DNA of 64,000 nucleotides. Origin: Papaver somniferum (taxonomy: Eukaryota; Streptophyta; Magnoliopsida; Ranunculales; Papaveraceae). The translations under genes and the position numbers were made by a program. Of this stretch, positions 1 to 12,430 are shown piece after piece. The stretch is taken from the NCBI RefSeq assembly GCF_003573695.1, contig NW_020621936.1, forward strand, positions 13,454,001-13,518,000. Reading direction: 5' to 3'. How positions within the stretch are numbered: the stretch's first letter is position 1; every line of letters begins with the position of its first letter. Under the pieces are notes generated by a model. The model had not been told where the DNA came from, did no database searches, and saw nothing but the letters and a program-made list of their open reading frames with translations.

Positions 1-1926
1 TTTAAATATGTTAAATTATTGAACTTAAGGATTTTTATGTAAAGGAATTGAAAATGTACAAATTGCCTTATTTTACTGTTGCTTAGATGCTTGGTTTGCT
101 ATCAGCTACGATGTTGTTGTTTGTTTTCACAGCTCCATTAATTGTATCACTTATGTTTTCTCTCTCTCTTTTCGGATGAATTATGTGCATGATTTACTCT
201 GTATTATGGATTTGGTTTGGCTTAAATTCCCTTGGTGTACAGACTGTATTTAAAGTTTGGTATTTTACTTGGCGCCGACTTTTGGTAAGTTGTGCCCTCG
301 TTGCTCTTGAATCTTGAGAAGTGGTTCCCGTTTCGGAAATTCATTTGAGATTTGCTGCCAGTAAGAACCAGAAAGCTATACCTTAGGAACGTCGGGCCTA
401 AGCGACACTCCACCACCTCGGTGGCAACCCGGAAGATCGTTACGACAACGATGGCTGGTACCCAGAACTACCCTGACGGTGGCACTGGCCATGAGAATAA
501 TAGAGTAAATGTTATTTGCGGCTCTGAATTTTTTTGTGATCTACATTTGCTTAAGATTTACATTTCTGCATTTTTATTTAACTGCTTCTCTTGTCTATTT
601 ATTCATGTTCGGCGCTCGCACTGCGTTTTTTTGTTATACCCTCTACTGGGCATTCGCTCACCCCGTTTTGTTTTGTTTTTCCCCCCTCAGAGTACGAAGA
701 GAAGTTGGAGCAGTAAGCCGGGCAGAGCTTACGGGAATCTTTTAGCGCCATGAGAGTTAGTATTTTGTAAGTCTATGATATTGTATATCACAGGGGTATC
801 TGGGTAGTTAGTTTTTGCTTTAGTTTCATGTCGCTTTGTCGAATTTTTTGCTGTGTAGATGTTGGGACCTTGTGTTGGATCCTTATATGGTTTGTAACTG
901 AAAAATAAGGTCTGATTTTGCGTGTATATATACAGCATACAGAACCTTCTTTTCTCTTTGGTATATGGGCATATCTTCATTTACATAATAGTAACTTCTT
1001 AGAACTCATTTTAGTTGAACCTTAATATACTAGCAGGTCCCCCTTTGCATATTTCTATCTATTTGGAGCACCATTCATGTATGCTTAATTTTTTAGTAGT
1101 TAGATGAACATAAATGATGGTGGGAAATGTTGTGTATTTACTGTCATTTTAAGAAAATGGTGTATTTGGATTTCACTGTGTAAACATTATGTTTTCCATG
1201 ATTCATTTTGGGTTCATACTTGTGCACATGTTCCTTTATAAATTTTATATGTTTTAAATTAGTACTACTACCCACTTGGAATTTCTTTACTGGCAGGTCT
1301 TATTTTACATACCACTATCTGTAACTTTTCTTTTGTTGTCAAATTTATCGGCAAATGTAGGTCATGTAGTATAGAACATTTTGTCTTTAAACTACGGTGT
1401 ACTTTAGTGTACTGTGCACATATACACTGCCTTAGAGTCATTTGGGTCTTTTTTTAAAACTTTAAACTAAGTTATTAAGTTCATTTTCTTTATGAATTTC
1501 ATCTAGTTAGTTAAGAACTGCGTTTTATCCTAAAGTAAAGTTATGGAATGAATGATTTTCTTTACATTTCATTTCGTGATCAAAAACTGATTTTTGTAAA
1601 ATGTCTAATAAGATGGTATATATATGTGTTTTCGATCCATCTTTGGTAGTACCCACAATATTAAAACATTGTAAGGATATTTTTCAGTTCTTTCACGTTG
1701 TTGGAGCTGCAACCATTGTACTTTCATCTCTTGTTTCTATTTTTGCTTCTTGGCCTTGAAAATTTTATTGTTGTTGAGTGTATAAAATGAATGAATAGTA
1801 ATACATTTCATCTTTATGCTATTTTCCTTTTTCTTTTCTTTTTCGAGTGACGGACATGGGGGTTTGGCCTTGATGGGCGGGTTGAAATCCAACCCGTTGG
1901 AAGGACAAATTTACCTGTCCGTTACA
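1..1926 (+). mobile_element. 5' LTR (3' part only) of a Tekay/Del-like Ty3/gypsy element
   Basis: This stretch is repeated in direct orientation from 4224 to 6113, with scattered substitutions and small indels. It ends in CCGTTACA at 1926, directly before a tRNA-Met primer-binding site, so it is the end of a left LTR. The matching right LTR starts at 2932, so about 1.29 kb of this left copy lies outside the window. Its small ORFs (for example 352-753) are poorly conserved between the copies and are not credible genes. The assignment to the long-LTR Tekay/Del group is inferred from LTR length plus the chromodomain remnant at 2771-2931. Confidence 0.85.
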
Positions 1927-1929
1927 GTT

Positions 1930-1941
1930 TGGTATCAGAGC
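1930..1941 (+). other. Primer-binding site, initiator tRNA-Met type
   Basis: The sequence TGGTATCAGAGC lies 3 bases after the LTR end. It is the exact complement of the 3' end of plant initiator tRNA-Met (GCTCTGATACCA), the usual minus-strand primer for many plant LTR retrotransposons. It fixes the element's orientation as plus. Confidence 0.92.
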
Positions 1942-2770
1942 AGTCCCAATTCATTTGGGACTGTGAGTCTTGTACTTAGTTATTTTTCGGTGCCGTGTAC
2001 TTGATTTTAAGACGTAAACAAATTGTTTTGACTTGTATCGTCCAATGGTTCCATTTCGGTTTTGATAAATGGAGGGTTGTTTTCGGTTTTTTCGAATTGC
2101 TTTGGGGCTGGGGAAAACTATCAAGATACCGTGATATACATATCTTTTTTTGTGTTAGTAATGTACATTACTAACCAGTTGTGAATCTAACGCATTTTCT
2201 GTTTTGAAGATATCTTGGTGTGCGAAATCTGTTGACTCGAGCTTTGCACGTAAGAAGAACCTGAACAAACCTTGAGAACAATTTAGAACAACAGGTAGGT
2301 TCGATTGTGACTGACATTTATGTTTTAGAGACTGTGGGAAGTCGAGTGCCGACGAAGAATCTAAGAATTCTCTGGGAATTAGGGAAGTTAGGGAATATGA
2401 GTGGATATCGGTGAATCAGACTACAATGTATTGTACTGAGAAGAGGGTCTATTTATGACAGCGTATGGAAACTGTGTATTCGTCAAGGTGAGAAATAGGA
2501 AGTGATAAGCCCTTCGATTCGAGGAACGAGAAGACGAGACGAATCTGTAGAACGCATCATTTTTTTTTGCTCATCTTAGTAAGGCGACAAAATTATGGGT
2601 ACGGCAGAAGGCGTTTTAGCGGTTAGATTTTGTTAATCATTTTTCAGAAACTTTGCATGGGTTACAATCGAAGAGAGAGGTCTGCCTTGTGATTGAAGTA
2701 TGTTGCAGACTCATCACATAGAGAGACCTGCAACTGTATGACGACGTACCTTACGTGGGAAACCCTCGCA

Positions 2771-2931
2771 ATGATGAAAGTAGTATGGAGACATCCCCCT
2801 TTTGAAGACGCAACTTGGGAGTCAAGCCTGACGTGCAAAACAACTACCCGAAGCTACTTCTAGGTATCCTTCTTAGCTTCTTCGTTTATTTTTGAATTTG
2901 GGGACCAAATTCTTTTTTTAGGAGTTGATGG
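2771..2931 (+). pseudogene. Remnant of pol C terminus with chromodomain end
   Basis: One frame starting at 2771 reads KVVWRHPPFEDATWES, which fits the core of the post-integrase chromodomain of plant chromoviruses (pattern K-V-x-W-R...E-x-A-T-W-E). After an in-frame stop at 2861 the same frame resumes at 2894 with FGDQILFLGVDG and runs to the LTR boundary, as in intact chromoviruses, where pol ends against the 3' LTR. The chromodomain is known to guide integration towards modified histones. Here it is a broken fragment. The family call rests on motif recognition only. Confidence 0.65.
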
Positions 2932-5900
2932 TGTAACGACACTAAAATCTCATTTTAACTCTGGAAACGAACTCAAACCATTTGAGTGGAAAGTTAGAAT
3001 TGGATAGTGTGTGCCTGCGATCCTAATATAGGGTGCGATGGCCATGGTGAGTGCCCCTAAATTTTAGGATGGGTGTTTTTAACTTAATGAATTACCCCTT
3101 AGTTGTGTTAGGGTGCAAAATTAGTAGATACAAATGCAATGGAGAAGTCTAGAAAATATATTTTCTCGCGTGATTGCCACGTGAGGGACATGAGAAGCAA
3201 GTTAGGGAAAGTATTCTCTCTTTATTATTTGTTTATTTTCTTTTCAGAAACATTTTTAAATGCAAACAAAACACCCCTTCTTGTTCTTCTCGGTTCTTCC
3301 ACCCTATACTTCTTCTTCTCTCATATAACTTCTTCCACTGATTTCATTTCAAAATGATCTCAAGCAAAGGAAAGATTTGTGGCTTTTAAATCTGAAGTGG
3401 AGATTCCATCATGGGCTAAATTTTTTTTCTTACACAAAGGTAGGGGGTTCTTTCTTTTACTTCCTTCTCTTGTTTTTGAACTAAACTGTGAATTTCGTTT
3501 GTGTTAATCAGTCTTTTGGCAAATGTTCAATTAAATTTTGTTTGTTGAATGCGATTTCATTTGGGTTACATAAATATTGATTTTTTTCTTTTACTTTGCA
3601 TGTGTGCATATTTCTACTACTTGATTGAAGAGATTTGTTTTATAAACTCCCTTCAAATATGTTTTAGAATATGTGATTCTGATTTTTGTTAAATTGATTT
3701 TATGAAGACTAAACCTATTAGGCATCTATGTTCATTTTCTATCCAAAATTAGGAGTTTGAATTGAGTTTCTAAACTAGCCCATTGGCTGTTTGTGAAAAT
3801 GACTAAATGAATATTATTTCATTTTAGTATCATGCATGACACCAAGTTTTGATCTACATATACAAGACAGTAACCATGATTGTGTATCTATTTTTCTTTC
3901 TTCCTAAACCACCGTTTCGGTTAAATAAATCACCCTATGGATTTGTTTGAACGTGATACCATTTTGGTTATGCCTTCTCAAGTTTTACTTTTGATATCTC
4001 TTTTGACTTATACATTTCCTTCTAATACTTTTCCCCTTTTACTCATTTGTTTTCTCAAACATCAAATGTTAAAAGAAAATGACAGCACTGTGTCATGCAT
4101 GTGAACTATTTACCTCCGATTTATGGTTTACTAACTAATCCTTTTTTTCCCAATTTGTAACTAATGTTACTGTCCACTCATGCATATACTATTTACTTAT
4201 GTTTTAATCTCTTCCTCTCTTGATTTAAATATGTTAAATTATTGAACTTAAGGCTTTTTATGTAAAGGAAATGAAAATGTACAAATTGCCTTATTTTACT
4301 GTCGCTTAGATGCTTGGTTTGCTATCAGCTACGATGTTGTTGTTTGTTTTCACAACTCCATTAATTGTATCACTTCTGTTCTCTCTCTTTTCGGATGAAT
4401 TATGTGCATGATTTACTCTGTATTATGGATTTGGTTTGGCTTAAATTCCCTTGGTATATGGACTGTATTTAAAGTTTGGTATTTTACTTGGCGCGGGCTT
4501 TTGGTAGGTTCTGCCCTCGTTTCTCTTGACTCTTGAGAAGTGGTTCCCGTTTCGGAAATTCATTTGAGATTTGCTTCCAGTAACAACTGGAAAGCTCTAC
4601 TTTAGAAACGTCGGGCCTAAGTGGAACCCCACCACCTCGGTGGCAACCCGGAAGATCGTTGCGGCAACGATGGCTGGTAACCAGAACTACCCTGACGGTG
4701 GCACTGGCCATGAGAATAGTAAAGTAAATGTTATTTGCGACTCTGAATTTTTTTGTGATCTACATTTGCTTAAGATTTACATTTCTGCATTTTTATTTAA
4801 CTGCTTCTCTTGTCTATTTATTCATGTTCGGCACTCGCACTGCGGTTTTTTTGTTATACCCTCTACTGGGCATTTGCTCACCCCGTTTTGTTTTGTTTTG
4901 TTTTGTTTTTCCCCCTTTAGAATACAAAGAGAAGTTGGAGCAGTAAGTCGAGCAGAACTTACGAGATCTATGATATTGTATATCACAGGGATATTTGGGT
5001 AGTTAGTTTTTGCTTTAGTCTCATGTCGCTTTGTCAAATTTTTTGCTGTGCAGATGTTGGGACCTTGTGTTGGATCCTTATATGGTTTGTAACTGAAAAA
5101 TAAGGTCTGATTTTGCGTGTATATGTACGGCACACAAAACCTTCTTTTCTCTCGTTGGTATATGGGCATATCTTCATTTACATACTAGTATCTTCTTAGA
5201 ACTCATAATAGTTGAACCTTAATGTACTAGCAGGTCCCCCTTGCATATTTCTATCTATTTGCAGCACCACTCATGTATGCTTAATTTTTGAGTAGTTAGA
5301 TGAACATAAATGATGATGGGAAATGTTGTGTATTGACTGTCATTTTAAGTAAATGGTGTACTTGGACTTCACTGTGTAAACATTATGTTTTCCATGATTC
5401 ACTTTGGGTTCATACTTGTGCACATGTTCCTTTATAAATTTTATATGTTTTAAATTAGTACTACTACCCACTTGGGATTTCTTTACTGGCAGGTCTTATT
5501 TTACATACCACTATCTGTAACTTTTCTTTTGTTGTCAAATTTATCGGCAAATGTAGGTCACGTAGTATAGAACATTTTGTTTTTAAACTACGGTGTACTT
5601 TAGTGTACTGTGCACATATACACTGCCTTAGAGTCATTTGGGTCTTGTTTAAAACTTTAAACTAAGTTTTTAAGTTCGTTTTCTTTACGAATTTCATCTG
5701 GCTAGTTAAGAACTGTGTTTTATCCTAAAGTAAAGTTATGGAATGAATGATTTTCTTTACATTTCATTTCGTGATCAAAAACTGATTTTTGTAAAGTGTC
5801 TAGTAAGATGGTATATATATGTGTTTTCGATCCATCTTTGGTACCCATAATATTAAAGCGTTGTAAGGATATTTTCAGTTCTTTCACGTTGTTGGAGCTG

Positions 5901-6113
5901 CAACTATTGAAATTTCATCTCTTGTTTCTATTTTTGCTTCTTGGCCTAGAAAATTTTATTGTTGTTGAGTTTATAAAATGATTGAATAGTAATAAATTTC
6001 ATATTTATGCTATTTTCCTTTTTCTTTTCTTCTTCGAGTGACGGACATGGGGGTTTGGCCTTGCTAGGCGGGTTGAAATCCAACTTGTTGGACAAATTTA
6101 CTTGTCCGTTACA
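2932..6113 (+). mobile_element. 3' LTR, complete, Tekay/Del-like element
   Basis: This 3,182-bp LTR begins TGTAACGAC and ends CCGTTACA, so its first and last six bases (TGTAAC/GTTACA) form a perfect terminal inverted repeat. The last 1.9 kb matches 1-1926. A small TTTTG microsatellite at 4885-4910 has more units than its partner at 665-680. After the LTR the sequence changes to unrelated DNA (ATATA at 6114). The matching target duplication would lie left of the window and cannot be checked. Confidence 0.88.
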
Positions 6114-8021
6114 ATATATATGTGAGAAACTGATCCTAGTACCTAGTCAACCGAACTTTTGGGAAGCTAGTGTGACTATGCACAGTACTCACATGGAGGT
6201 AGAACCGAAACTTGTTTTGTAGAACCGTAAACCCATGATTGTGATTGAATGTTGGTTTGATCAATCACATAGTTTTTGAAAGTCAGATGAACCAATTCTA
6301 AACTTGTTTGTAAGTGTGGCAAATCGGTTTCAAGGTTGTAAGTGTGAAAGAGAACTTACAAAGTTAAGATGTTGACAAACTTTGAACACGTGCTATGGAT
6401 GTTTATTTCTATAATTGTTCAAAGATATTCCTTAACGGCTAAGGGAAGAGAATCCCAGGATCGAAACATAAGTAAGTTAAGAATTTTTTAATTAAGGTTA
6501 TTAATTTCATTTTGTAGGGAAATTACAGAATTAGTAATGTGCATTTACTAATTAGATTTTCCGAGTGATTTCGATCGTTATTTTTGAACAGAGCATTTCC
6601 AGGAATTATAAAAACCGAATCTGTACTATTATGAATATCTTGAGAATATTTTCGGTTTTGGAAATTCCTTGGTGTCCAAACTTCCTTGTCTATAAATACA
6701 CGAAGTTTTCCTTTCTAGCAAACTAATCCTTCGTAACAACAGACTTCCTCTTTTGTCTTTTTACTGGTGTAGCCGCCTATCGGAGAGGAGAGTAACCTAA
6801 TTAGGTGAAATCTCTTACGACCGCTCGTTTTAAAGTCTTCTTTGGGATTGAGAAACTCTAGCGCGACCCGTTGGTGGGAAACTAGATAATTGCAGTTTAT
6901 CTTTGTTTTCGATTGATTTGATTGACTAACGGTGGTTGAACTTTGATTGCACCTAGTTTGTTTATGCTTGAGAATCTTCTCTTCTGATATAAGATTCACT
7001 CAAACTAGTTCAAAGTTTCGACAGGGATCTTTGGACTGTTGTTAGTTCTAAAGATGATCTTGTGATAATCCATTGTTAACAGATTCTGTTCTGTGCGTGA
7101 TTGATCACAAGAGATTCAAGTGATTGTGTGCAGGTTTTTATTGAAGATTTAAGAAGATTTGAAGACAAAGAAGATATTGGAGATCTGACTTGGGTTTTAT
7201 AATCTTTGGTATGCACAATACTTGTTTCGGTAAAAGAGGATCCAATTAATAATCGGTTTATCCTTGTGGTAGATTGGCTTGATTAATTGAGTAGATCGGC
7301 ATCAACACAGTTCTTCGGATTAAAGGTGTTGTTGGCTTAATCTTAAACAATTACCTTTGGGTGATTGAACATAAAATGGATCTAAGGACCCGACGAAGGA
7401 GTTTATGTTAAGATAAACGGAAGAATCTTTGTCCAACTCATATCACTTGGTTGAATAGAGTTTATACCAAACAGATTTGTTGTCCCTTTACTGTTTGGAA
7501 TACGAATCAAAGGAATTGTTCCAAGTACGTGACTTATTCATAAGTCGGAGGCGTGGGAATACAGATAAGTGAACTATAGATTTAGTTACTTGGTCTCAAC
7601 TATACGAAGTTAGGTGTAATTTTGTCTAGCGGTTTAATTATGAGAGTATTCAATTCTGGACTAGGTCCCGGGGTTTTTCTGCATTTGCGGTTTCCTCATT
7701 AACAAAATCTTGCTGTGTCATTTACTTTTATTTTCCGCATTATAATTGTTTTATTATAATTAAAGTAAATCACAAAAACGTTAATTCTTATTTACTTGAT
7801 AAGCAATTCTATTGTGTTTGGTTAAGTCCGAACCTTTGTATCAAGTAAACATACTTCTTTGTTGTATTGTCTCGATCTCGTATCCATAAACGATCACACA
7901 AAGTGTGAACCGATTAGTTGTATTGTCTCGACTCAGTCCATAGACAATCACTTTCGGAGAAAGGACTTATAGGTAGGAAAAGTTTTAGCTTGAGGTATAT
8001 TTGGGTACCCTCGCCCTTTCA
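6114..8021 (+). mobile_element. LTR of family B, copy B1 (left end not seen)
   Basis: The segment from 6771 to 8021 matches two other places in the window: 21553-22571 plus 30024-30215 in plus orientation (B2), and 31695-32630 in minus orientation (B3). In B3 this sequence ends directly before a tRNA-Met-like primer-binding site, so it is the 3' part of an LTR. B1 ends at ...CCCTTTCA and is not followed by a primer-binding site, so it may be a 3' or solo LTR. 6114-6690 would be U3. The Tekay-like element on its left may be inserted into it. Confidence 0.65.
6691..6698 (+). promoter_or_regulatory. Putative TATA box in LTR B1
   Basis: CTATAAATAC occurs in a GC-moderate context about 1.3 kb before the LTR end. 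That would leave a long transcribed leader (R-U5). Position and motif fit an LTR promoter; no transcript evidence is available here. Confidence 0.45.
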
Positions 8022-9410
8022 ACAGGAACCAATTGATAAACCAGACTTATATTCCCGTAAAACAGCCTAATATTATCAATCACCTCACAATAATCTTAAT
8101 CGACGCAGCGAAAAAAGATATTGCGGAATCACAAACGATGAGACGAAGTGTTTGTGATTTCTTTTATATCTTGCCTATTGGAGATATCAATCTCAAGCCA
8201 ATTATTACAATTGTACTCGTACGATAGGAATATCAAGATCATATCACACAACTACAAGAAAGTAGTATCGGTAGGGCTTCACAATCCCAATGAAGTCTTT
8301 AAGCCGTTAACCTGGTTTAGAAGAAGAAACCAAAGGTTAAAGGAGAATCGACTCTGGCTTAGCACAACTAGTATCACGCAGAAGGTGCGGGGATTAGGTT
8401 TCCCAGTTGCTAGAGTTCTTCCTTATATAGTCTTTCAAATCAGGGTTTGCAATCAATGTTAGCTTGGTAACAAAGCATTCAATATTCACCGTTAGATGAA
8501 AACCTGATTAGATTCAAGCTAATATATTCCAACTGTTAGATCGAAACTAGCTTGTTACACACAAATGAAATGCACGTTTCTAGGCTTGTGTAACCATACC
8601 CAAACTTGTACATTTGTTGGTTCAACAATAGTTAACCAAATGGTTAGCCGTATGATCACTTTCATATCAACCATATTCTTCTTCAACATAACTAGTTCAA
8701 GTGACTCAAATGAACTAGTTAGAGAGTTGTTCAATTGTAAGGAAATCTTATGTAACTACACAAGACACAATTGAAGCAAAAACGATTTGATTCACTCGAA
8801 TCGGTTCATGAACTATATAGCCACAGTTTGAAATTTGCATTCCTTAGTTTATATAAGAATAAGTTCACAAACATCGTTTTTAGATATAACCTACTCAAGT
8901 TCGCGGACTGGGTTCGCGGACTTAAGTTCCCGGACGGAGTTCACAAACTCCAGCAGAATTTCTCGGGTCGAGAACTTCCGCCAGTTCGCGGACTTGGCCC
9001 ACACCACTATTCCGGTTCTCTTGATCAACAAAGTTCTCAAACTTCGGTTCAAGGAATAAGGACTTATACATATATGTGTTTCCACAACAATGCTTATATC
9101 CTCCAATGGTTATATTATCTAAACTCTCATTTCAATCATTAAAACATTCTTAGAGGACGTTGATATTCTATAGTTGTTATTCACAAACTATTTTTAATCA
9201 AAGTAAGCAATTTTTAAAGTGATTGAAACTTTTCATGACTTTCGTCACTAGGTAAAGATGAACTTGGCTAAAGATAAAGCTTACCAACACATATTTCGAG
9301 AAATAGATAGGCGAGATAAACTCGGCTCGAAATAGCAAATGTGTATAACATAAGTCTATATAGCAAAACGACTTTTGTCTCTAGATAGGAGATAAATAGA
9401 CTTTGGAGTG
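8022..9410. other. Unassigned repeat-like sequence, probably upstream part of LTR B2
   Basis: No convincing coding region is present; the ORFs here are short and without recognisable motifs. A cluster of the near-palindromic 12-mer GTTCGCGGACT and variants lies at 8899-8996. CCTTATATAGTC near 8421 could be a TATA element. Removing the A1 insertion joins this stretch to 21342 onward, which leads directly into the recognisable B2 LTR sequence, so the two halves were contiguous before A1 inserted. Confidence 0.5.
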
Positions 9411-9415
9411 ATAAA
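9411..9415. repeat. Target site duplication ATAAA, left of A1
   Basis: ATAAA stands directly before the TGATGAG start of the 5' LTR and recurs directly after the 3' LTR at 21337-21341. A 5-bp duplication is the normal size for Ty3/gypsy integration. Confidence 0.93.
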
Positions 9416-11542
9416 TGATGAGTGCCAAATAATGTATATATTTATCCCTTTTTGTTGGCAATTTAACTCATCTTTTATGCATTAATTCTACATTTTACCC
9501 CATATTCTGTATTTTCATTGTTTTCAAGAATAAATATTTTTATTAATTAATTTTGCATTTTTAGGTAATAAATAAAGTTCGGATGAGTCGCGGAGCGAAA
9601 AGAGCAGAAAAGTAGTGAAAAGCCGGGAGAAATCACGCAAGGAAGCCGCGAAGAATGGTACGCACAACCTCATTTTCTACACACAAAAGCGCCTCCGTTC
9701 TCAGCCGTCAGATCAGTTCTCAGAAGCATCCGATGGTCGCTCCTTCATAGAGCATCAAAATCTGAAGTCTCTGCCAAGCACCACAGCGCTGAAATTCCAA
9801 GCCTTCAGATTAGATGGTTGTTGAATCCAACGGTCGCTCCCTTGCTATTCATCAACGTTTGATATCTCCGCCTTACACTACAACACCTAACCCCATCTAG
9901 AGCCGTTAACTTCGTCGTATAAAAAAATCCAGCGGTCGCTACAAGCTTCACTTCATCTCACCGTCCGATTGATCTTTCATCTCCCTATCCCACGGCGCAG
10001 CGTCGCAGATCATCACACTCGATACGCCCACCTAACACCCAAGTATCGAACACCCTATACCCAGCCAAACGCACCTTTCTTCTTTCTTCTCCATCTCTTC
10101 TTCCTTCAGAACCCGTACCACCACCATGTCCGTCTCCATCACCACCATCTTCTCCCCAAATCACTCCACCATCCTCTCCCCAAATCATTCAACCATCACC
10201 ATTCGAGCCATCATTCCCCTACTCCTCTAGCTTTCTATAACATCAATTCCTCGATCTTTTCCTCTCACAGGAACCCTAGAAGAGAAATTGATGGAATAGA
10301 TGAGCTAGAAAAGCAATTAGGGCATGGGAAGAAAAAGAGAAGCATCAGGAGAAGGATTGGAGGCATGGGTCGACATCCATCAGTGTCAACAGTGATTAGG
10401 TAAAAAAAATTTTAAGAACCCTAATTTTTCTGATTTGGGAATTTTTTGGGGAAATAACTTGTACGTCTAATTGAAGCATGGGTTAGTCCAATTAGGGTTG
10501 TTATCATAGTTAGGTAGGATTTTATTTGATTTATTTTGTATTTTCACCAAACCTTAATTGGACTGATGTAGTCCTGATTTTTGGGGATTTTTGTAATTGG
10601 GTATAAATGGGTGTTGGGGGAAGTATTAGAGGGAGACTATTTACCTCTCTGGACTAGCCAGTAGAGAATTGAACAAAATTTTGTTGAATTTCAAATTTCA
10701 ATACTTATCAGTAGAATATTGCTTATGTGTTTTGTTATCTCAAATGATGCTACTTGTGCTTGAATTTTTACATATGTTGAATGTGATTGTTTTAAACATG
10801 GTTAGCATGAGCTAATCACTTTCAGGCCAAGGCTCAGTGAAGCCTTGTGCACTGTCAAGTGTGATTGAGCTAGGATAATTCTTCCCTGCTGTGTTGTGAA
10901 TGTGTATTTGAGAGAGGCCAATGCTCATAGAGCCTGTGATTGGCTGTACTGTCAAAAGACAGCCAATGCTAGGGGTAGACTAGTGAGCAAGTTGGTGTTC
11001 TCTCATTTCTATTGTATGCTTAGGAAAGAACTTAACCTAGACCATGTTACTTGATTAGGATACAAGGTGGATCATATGCTTTGGCTTGCCCACCACTTCT
11101 CTTTTAATCAATCTTAATTTCAGTCACTTTTTCAAGTTCTGTGTTTTTGCATTTCAGCTTTATTTTCATGCCTTTTATGTTCCTGCATCTTGTAGCTACT
11201 GTGCACTGAAGGCAGTGCACAATCTTGCCTCTTGCCCTTGGCTGCCAAGCCTTGGTAGTTTGTTGCTTTTTCTTAACTGCTCCTTTGTTGCCTTACCCTG
11301 CATTCTTGGTTCTTTGCTTATCTTTCCCTGCTGTGGTTCTAGTCTGTTTTTCATTACTTAGCTTGGTTCTTTGCTGATTTGCCCTGCTTTGCTCTCTGCC
11401 ATAGTACATTGTCACCATTGTTAGCCTAGGAAAACTTCTCATATGCTCCTCTCCCTGTGGACAAACCCCTACTCACCATTTTATTACAAATCTTGACCTT
11501 GTATACTTGCAAGTGTTTTGTGTGCATTTAGAATTCACACCA
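9416..11542 (+). repeat. 5' LTR of A1
   Basis: This 2,127-bp LTR starts TGATGAGTGCC and ends AATTCACACCA. The first ~600 bp are nearly identical in all four A-family LTRs of the window. The middle (about 10,020-10,600) differs strongly from the element's own 3' LTR, while the last ~900 bp match it closely. Confidence 0.93.
9918..9927 (+). promoter_or_regulatory. Putative TATA box, A1 5' LTR
   Basis: TATAAAAAAA lies about 500 bp into the LTR inside a block conserved in the other A-family LTRs (TATAAAA at 19904-19910; a TATATAA variant near 23,075 and 27,911). The conserved position after GTTAACTTCGT supports a core promoter role. Confidence 0.5.
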
Positions 11543-11548
11543 AGTTTT

Positions 11549-11566
11549 TGGCGCCGCTGCCGGGGA
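11549..11566 (+). other. Primer-binding site, tRNA-Asp type (A1)
   Basis: TGGCGCCGCTGCCGGGGA follows the LTR end after six bases. Its reverse complement ends in CCA and matches the 3' end of plant tRNA-Asp with one mismatch (GCTGCC instead of GTTGCC). tRNA-Asp priming is typical of Athila elements. Confidence 0.88.
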
Positions 11567-12430
11567 GCTGGCTGCCATCTTTTTGAAGTTTTCAAGCTGC
11601 TGCTAGTGTACTGTGTGTGCATCAAAGTCTGTTGTTGTTGTTGGCCCTGCCAACTTGCTGCTGCTGGTGCTGTTGCAGTGCTGCTGCCAAGTCTGCTGTT
11701 GCCAACTGAAGAGCTGCTGCCAAGCTTGCTGCTGGGCTTGTGCAACTTCTTCTGAACTGGGCTTGTGCAACTTCTTCTGAACTGGGCTTGAACCAACTGA
11801 GCTGGGCTCAGTAATCTCAACTTCTGCTGGGCTTGCAACTTCTGCTCTTGGGCTTGCAACTTCAGCTGGGCTCCGTTGCTGCTGCTGCTGGGCTCTGCTC
11901 CACCTGTTGCTGCTGGGCTTGGACGTGAGCTGCTTAGGACGATCCTAAAGCCCAACTGGGCCTTGCAACTAAAAGGGGACTAAAAGCCTATCTTTTTGGG
12001 CTTCCCTCCAAAAACAAGTAAGCCTAACCCATGAGTTAACCCACTTGGGCCTCATTTAAATTCAAATTTGGGCTTGTAATAATTTATTTAATTATTTATT
12101 TTGGGATTGTAATAATTTTTATTTTCTTTTTCTTTTTTTTATTTGGGATTGTAATAATTTTTTATTTTCTTTTTTGTTTTTCTTTATTTTTCTTTTATTT
12201 TTCTTTTTTCTTTTATGGGTTTGTTTTAATTATTATTATTGTTTTTATTTTCTTTTATGAGTTGTGATAATTTATGCTAGGTTTAGTTCAAAAATTTTCA
12301 AAAACCCAAAATTTTTAATCCCTTCTTTAAACCAAAACCCATTCAAAAACCAAATCTTCATAACCCTTGGGCCAAATTGTTTCCGATTGCTCTGTCTGAC
12401 CAACATGTTAGTTAAGGTACCTACTAGGAC
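11567..12430 (+). other. Untranslated leader of A1
   Basis: There is no recognisable coding. The first half is rich in CTG/CTT triplets and contains a 25-bp direct duplication (11,734 and 11,759). The second half is T-rich with repeated GGGATTGTAATAATTT blocks. A long minus-strand ORF over 11,473-11,955 is a product of this triplet bias. Similar leader sequence (GGGCTTGTAATAATT) occurs after the A2 primer-binding sites. Confidence 0.7.

Larger units (their letters stand above)
1927..2931 (+). mobile_element. Internal region of the Tekay/Del-like element, large deletion derivative
   Basis: Only about 1 kb separates the two LTRs, whereas an autonomous element of this group needs several kilobases for gag and pol. 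No long ORF is present. The right end keeps a scrap of the polyprotein C terminus (2771-2931). The element therefore could not move without proteins supplied by a relative. No clear gag start is recognisable between the primer-binding site and 2770. Confidence 0.8.

Noticed and set aside
352..753. ORF of 133 codons in the Tekay-like 5' LTR, with a partner at 4571-5002
   Set aside because: The two copies differ by indels that change the frame at the 3' end, the composition is typical of T-rich noncoding LTR, and no domain is recognisable.
11473..11955. 160-codon minus-strand ORF near the A1 primer-binding site
   Set aside because: It is antisense to the leader and spans the LTR end and primer site; the Gln/Ser/Ala bias comes from CTG-type triplets.
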